Positions 31,182 to 32,805 of a stretch of 32,805 nt of DNA are shown here, piece after piece. The notes under the pieces are model-generated. The model did not search any database. It had not been told where the DNA came from and saw nothing but the letters and a program-made list of their open reading frames with translations. A program made the translations under genes and the position numbers. Numbering within the stretch: the first letter of the stretch is position 1; each line of letters opens with the position of its first letter. Source of the DNA: Onstottus_B arcticum (GTDB lineage: Bacteria; Acidobacteriota; Blastocatellia; UBA7656); contig JBBPIE010000052.1 of assembly GCA_038040485.1 (NCBI GenBank), forward strand, positions 1-32,805, in the 5' to 3' direction.

Positions 31182-32477
31182 CTACTTCGGCGACTTGAAC
31201 ACCTTCCCGCCTTTCATCACGAACGTCACGCGAGTCAGCGCTTTGATGTCATTCAACGGATCGCCTTCGACGGCGATGATGTCGGCGAGCTTGCCGGTCT
31301 CGATGCTACCGATCTGCTTTTCCATTCTCAGCAGCTCGGCCGCGCGAGTAGTCGCCGAGCGGATCGCGTCGATCGGTGTCATTCCGTACTCGACCATCTT
31401 CACAAACTCGCGAGCCGATGTGCCGTGCTCGAATGCCCCTACGTCGGTGCCGAAGCAAATCTTCACGCCCATCTTCATCGCCTTCTGGAAGACCACTTTG
31501 TGATGAGCAACAATGCGGCGGCGAAACTCGGTATCGTCTTCCGGCGTCTCGGGCAAGTAGACCGAAAGCGTCGGGCACCAGAACGTGCCGTGCTCGACCA
31601 GTAGCTTCAACGTTTCGTCGTCCATCAACATCCCGTGTTCGATCGAACGCACGCCGCCGCGAATCGCGTTCTTCGCCCCGTCCCCTCCATAGGCGTGAGC
31701 CGAGACGTCGCGACGCCATCGCGCGGCTTCCGCGACGACTGCTTTCACGTCTTCGAGTGAGACCTGGCTTAGCGACTCGAGCGTGACCGGATCGACGTGG
31801 CGGAGCGTGCCGGTCGCGTACAGCTTGATCCAGTCGGCCCCGTACTTCACTTCGCGGCGAATCTCAGCGATCATCGCGTCACGCGAATCCGTGAGCGCCG
31901 CCGGATCGGGAATCGCGATGTCCGGGTTGAGCCCTGTGTTGTTCATATGCCCGCCCGTAATCGTCAGTGCGTAGGTCGATACAAACAAGCGCGGCCCCGG
32001 GATGATGCCTTGATTGATGGCGTCGCGAACGGCAACGTCGGCAAATCCCGCCCCTTCGCTGTCCAGATCGCGCATCGTCGTGAAGCCGGCTTCGAGATCT
32101 TTCTTCACGGCGGCGACGCCTTGAACTGTCCTGAAAGCCTGGGACTTGGTGACGACCGGCGGCGCGCCTCGCTCGTCCTCGGGTTGAAGCAAGACATGAG
32201 TGTGAGCGTCGATCAAGCCGGGCAGCACGGTGTAGTTCGACAGATCGATGACTTTCGTGCCGTCGGGGAGCTTGAAGTTCACGCCAGCCGCAACCGTTTC
32301 GATACGTTCACCGCGCACGAGGATCACGACGTTCTGAGCAACCGAGCCGTCAACAGGGTTGATCAACCGGCCGCATCGAATTGCCGTCAAACTGTTCGAC
32401 TGTGCGAGTGAAGCGATAGACCCGAGGAATAGAATCGCCGCCGCCATCGGCACGATAAGAAATCGCTTTGTTAGCAT
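31182..32477 (-). CDS. Secreted metal-dependent amidohydrolase
   Basis: This 431-residue exported protein belongs to the amidohydrolase superfamily (imidazolonepropionase/prolidase-like branch). The ATG at 32477 has GAGGTGG eight bases upstream and gives a signal peptide (FLIVPMAAAILFLGSIASLAQ). The two-metal site can be traced: H92 and H94 (IDAHTHV), probable carboxylated K218 (ADWIKLYATG), H261 (SAHAYG), H281 (SIEHG) and D345 (CFGTDVG). All are present, so it is probably active on a peptide-like or cyclic amide substrate in the periplasm. The small beta-sandwich that flanks the barrel is formed by both ends (LTAIRCGRLINPVDG, then KLADIIAVEGDPLNDI). Substrate cannot be told from sequence. 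Confidence 0.9.
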   Translation of the reverse strand: MLTKRFLIVPMAAAILFLGSIASLAQSNSLTAIRCGRLINPVDGSVAQNVVILVRGERIETVAAGVNFKLPDGTKVIDLSNYTVLPGLIDAHTHVLLQPEDERGAPPVVTKSQAFRTVQGVAAVKKDLEAGFTTMRDLDSEGAGFADVAVRDAINQGIIPGPRLFVSTYALTITGGHMNNTGLNPDIAIPDPAALTDSRDAMIAEIRREVKYGADWIKLYATGTLRHVDPVTLESLSQVSLEDVKAVVAEAARWRRDVSAHAYGGDGAKNAIRGGVRSIEHGMLMDDETLKLLVEHGTFWCPTLSVYLPETPEDDTEFRRRIVAHHKVVFQKAMKMGVKICFGTDVGAFEHGTSAREFVKMVEYGMTPIDAIRSATTRAAELLRMEKQIGSIETGKLADIIAVEGDPLNDIKALTRVTFVMKGGKVFKSPK

Positions 32478-32663
32478 AGAACAATCCACCTCTTCGTTGA
32501 TTTGAGAGAGGCGTGTTGATTATCTGAATGCTAGAGAAGAGTCAAGAGCAGCCGCTGGCTTGAAGGGGCGTGAGCCGCTGCCTGCAGGTATCGCGCCGCG
32601 CGATGAAGCCCGCCCGCGGACAGGTGCCATCCGCGCTTTCGAACGGATGCCCGTCATCTTTTG

Positions 32664-32805
32664 CGCATACCCACCTCGTGAGAGGTGGGTCGGTGATGCT
32701 TCGGCCTACAGAAGAGCACTTCTGCCTACATTGTTCGCATACCCACCTCATGAGAGGTGGGTCGGTGATGCTTCGGCCTACAGAAGAGCACTTCTGCCTA
32801 CATTG
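32664..32805. repeat. 72-nt tandem repeat, two copies, cut by the window end
   Basis: Unit 1 (32664-32735) and unit 2 (32736 to the window end) differ at one position in the shared part. Each has two hairpins: ACCCACCTC pairing with GAGGTGGGT around four bases, and CAGAAG with CTTCTG around AGCA. The whole unit is conserved, so this is not a CRISPR repeat-spacer pattern. More copies may follow outside the window. Confidence 0.85.

Noticed and set aside
32664..32805. CRISPR array
   Set aside because: The whole 72-base unit is conserved; there is no variable spacer and no cas gene.

Overview
The window looks like chromosomal DNA from a soil or sediment Acidobacteriota, probably Blastocatellia-like. 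This is inferred from gene content, not from a marker gene. The main signs are a very large Oar-type TonB-dependent receptor with an N-terminal carboxypeptidase-regulatory-like domain, an ADOP-type MacB/FtsX permease without its ATPase, several DinB-family genes, CHRD and amidohydrolase secreted proteins, GC-rich coding sequence, and many short inverted-repeat elements between genes. No rRNA, tRNA, CRISPR array, transposase or phage gene was seen.

Layout. 1-105 is a T-then-C homopolymer run, probably a contig-end artefact. 235-2125 holds a DinB protein, a secreted double-cupin-like protein and ArsI. An arsenic module (arsC, arsR, arsI, minus strand) covers 1682-3082. The large TonB-dependent receptor fills 3258-6647. 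A secreted nucleotide-pyrophosphatase-type phosphodiesterase (7097-8449), a zinc-ribbon membrane protein and several small hypothetical genes follow up to 11788.

The centre is a phosphate island on the minus strand from 21485 down to 12091. In transcription order it runs DUF47/PhoU-like, pit, pstS, pstC, pstA, pstB, a four-helix-bundle gene, phoU, phoB, phoR. Four promoters carry 11-nt-periodic GTTAAC-like direct repeats resembling Pho boxes. They lie upstream of pstS, of the DUF47-pit pair, of an uncharacterised two-gene operon (10880-11553) and of the phosphodiesterase gene. Together with PhoB/PhoR they suggest one local Pho regulon.

The most unusual structure is a set of inverted heptanucleotide tandem arrays. 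One pair flanks the four-helix-bundle gene and, with it, exactly fills the pstB-phoU interval. A second pair fills the phoB-phoR interval and supplies the phoB stop codon. A third pair (another heptamer family) fills the interval between a DinB gene and the ADOP permease gene. These may be one class of mobile or self-amplifying cassette, with the four-helix-bundle protein as passenger or mobilising factor. That role is inference.

21961-25285 holds a second DinB cluster: a DinB gene with an internal deletion, a DinB-nitroreductase fusion, a secreted EF-hand-like protein and another DinB gene. 25512-32477 holds the ADOP permease, a MetR-like LysR regulator, a metallophosphoesterase, a CHRD protein and a secreted amidohydrolase. 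The window ends in two copies of a 72-nt tandem repeat.
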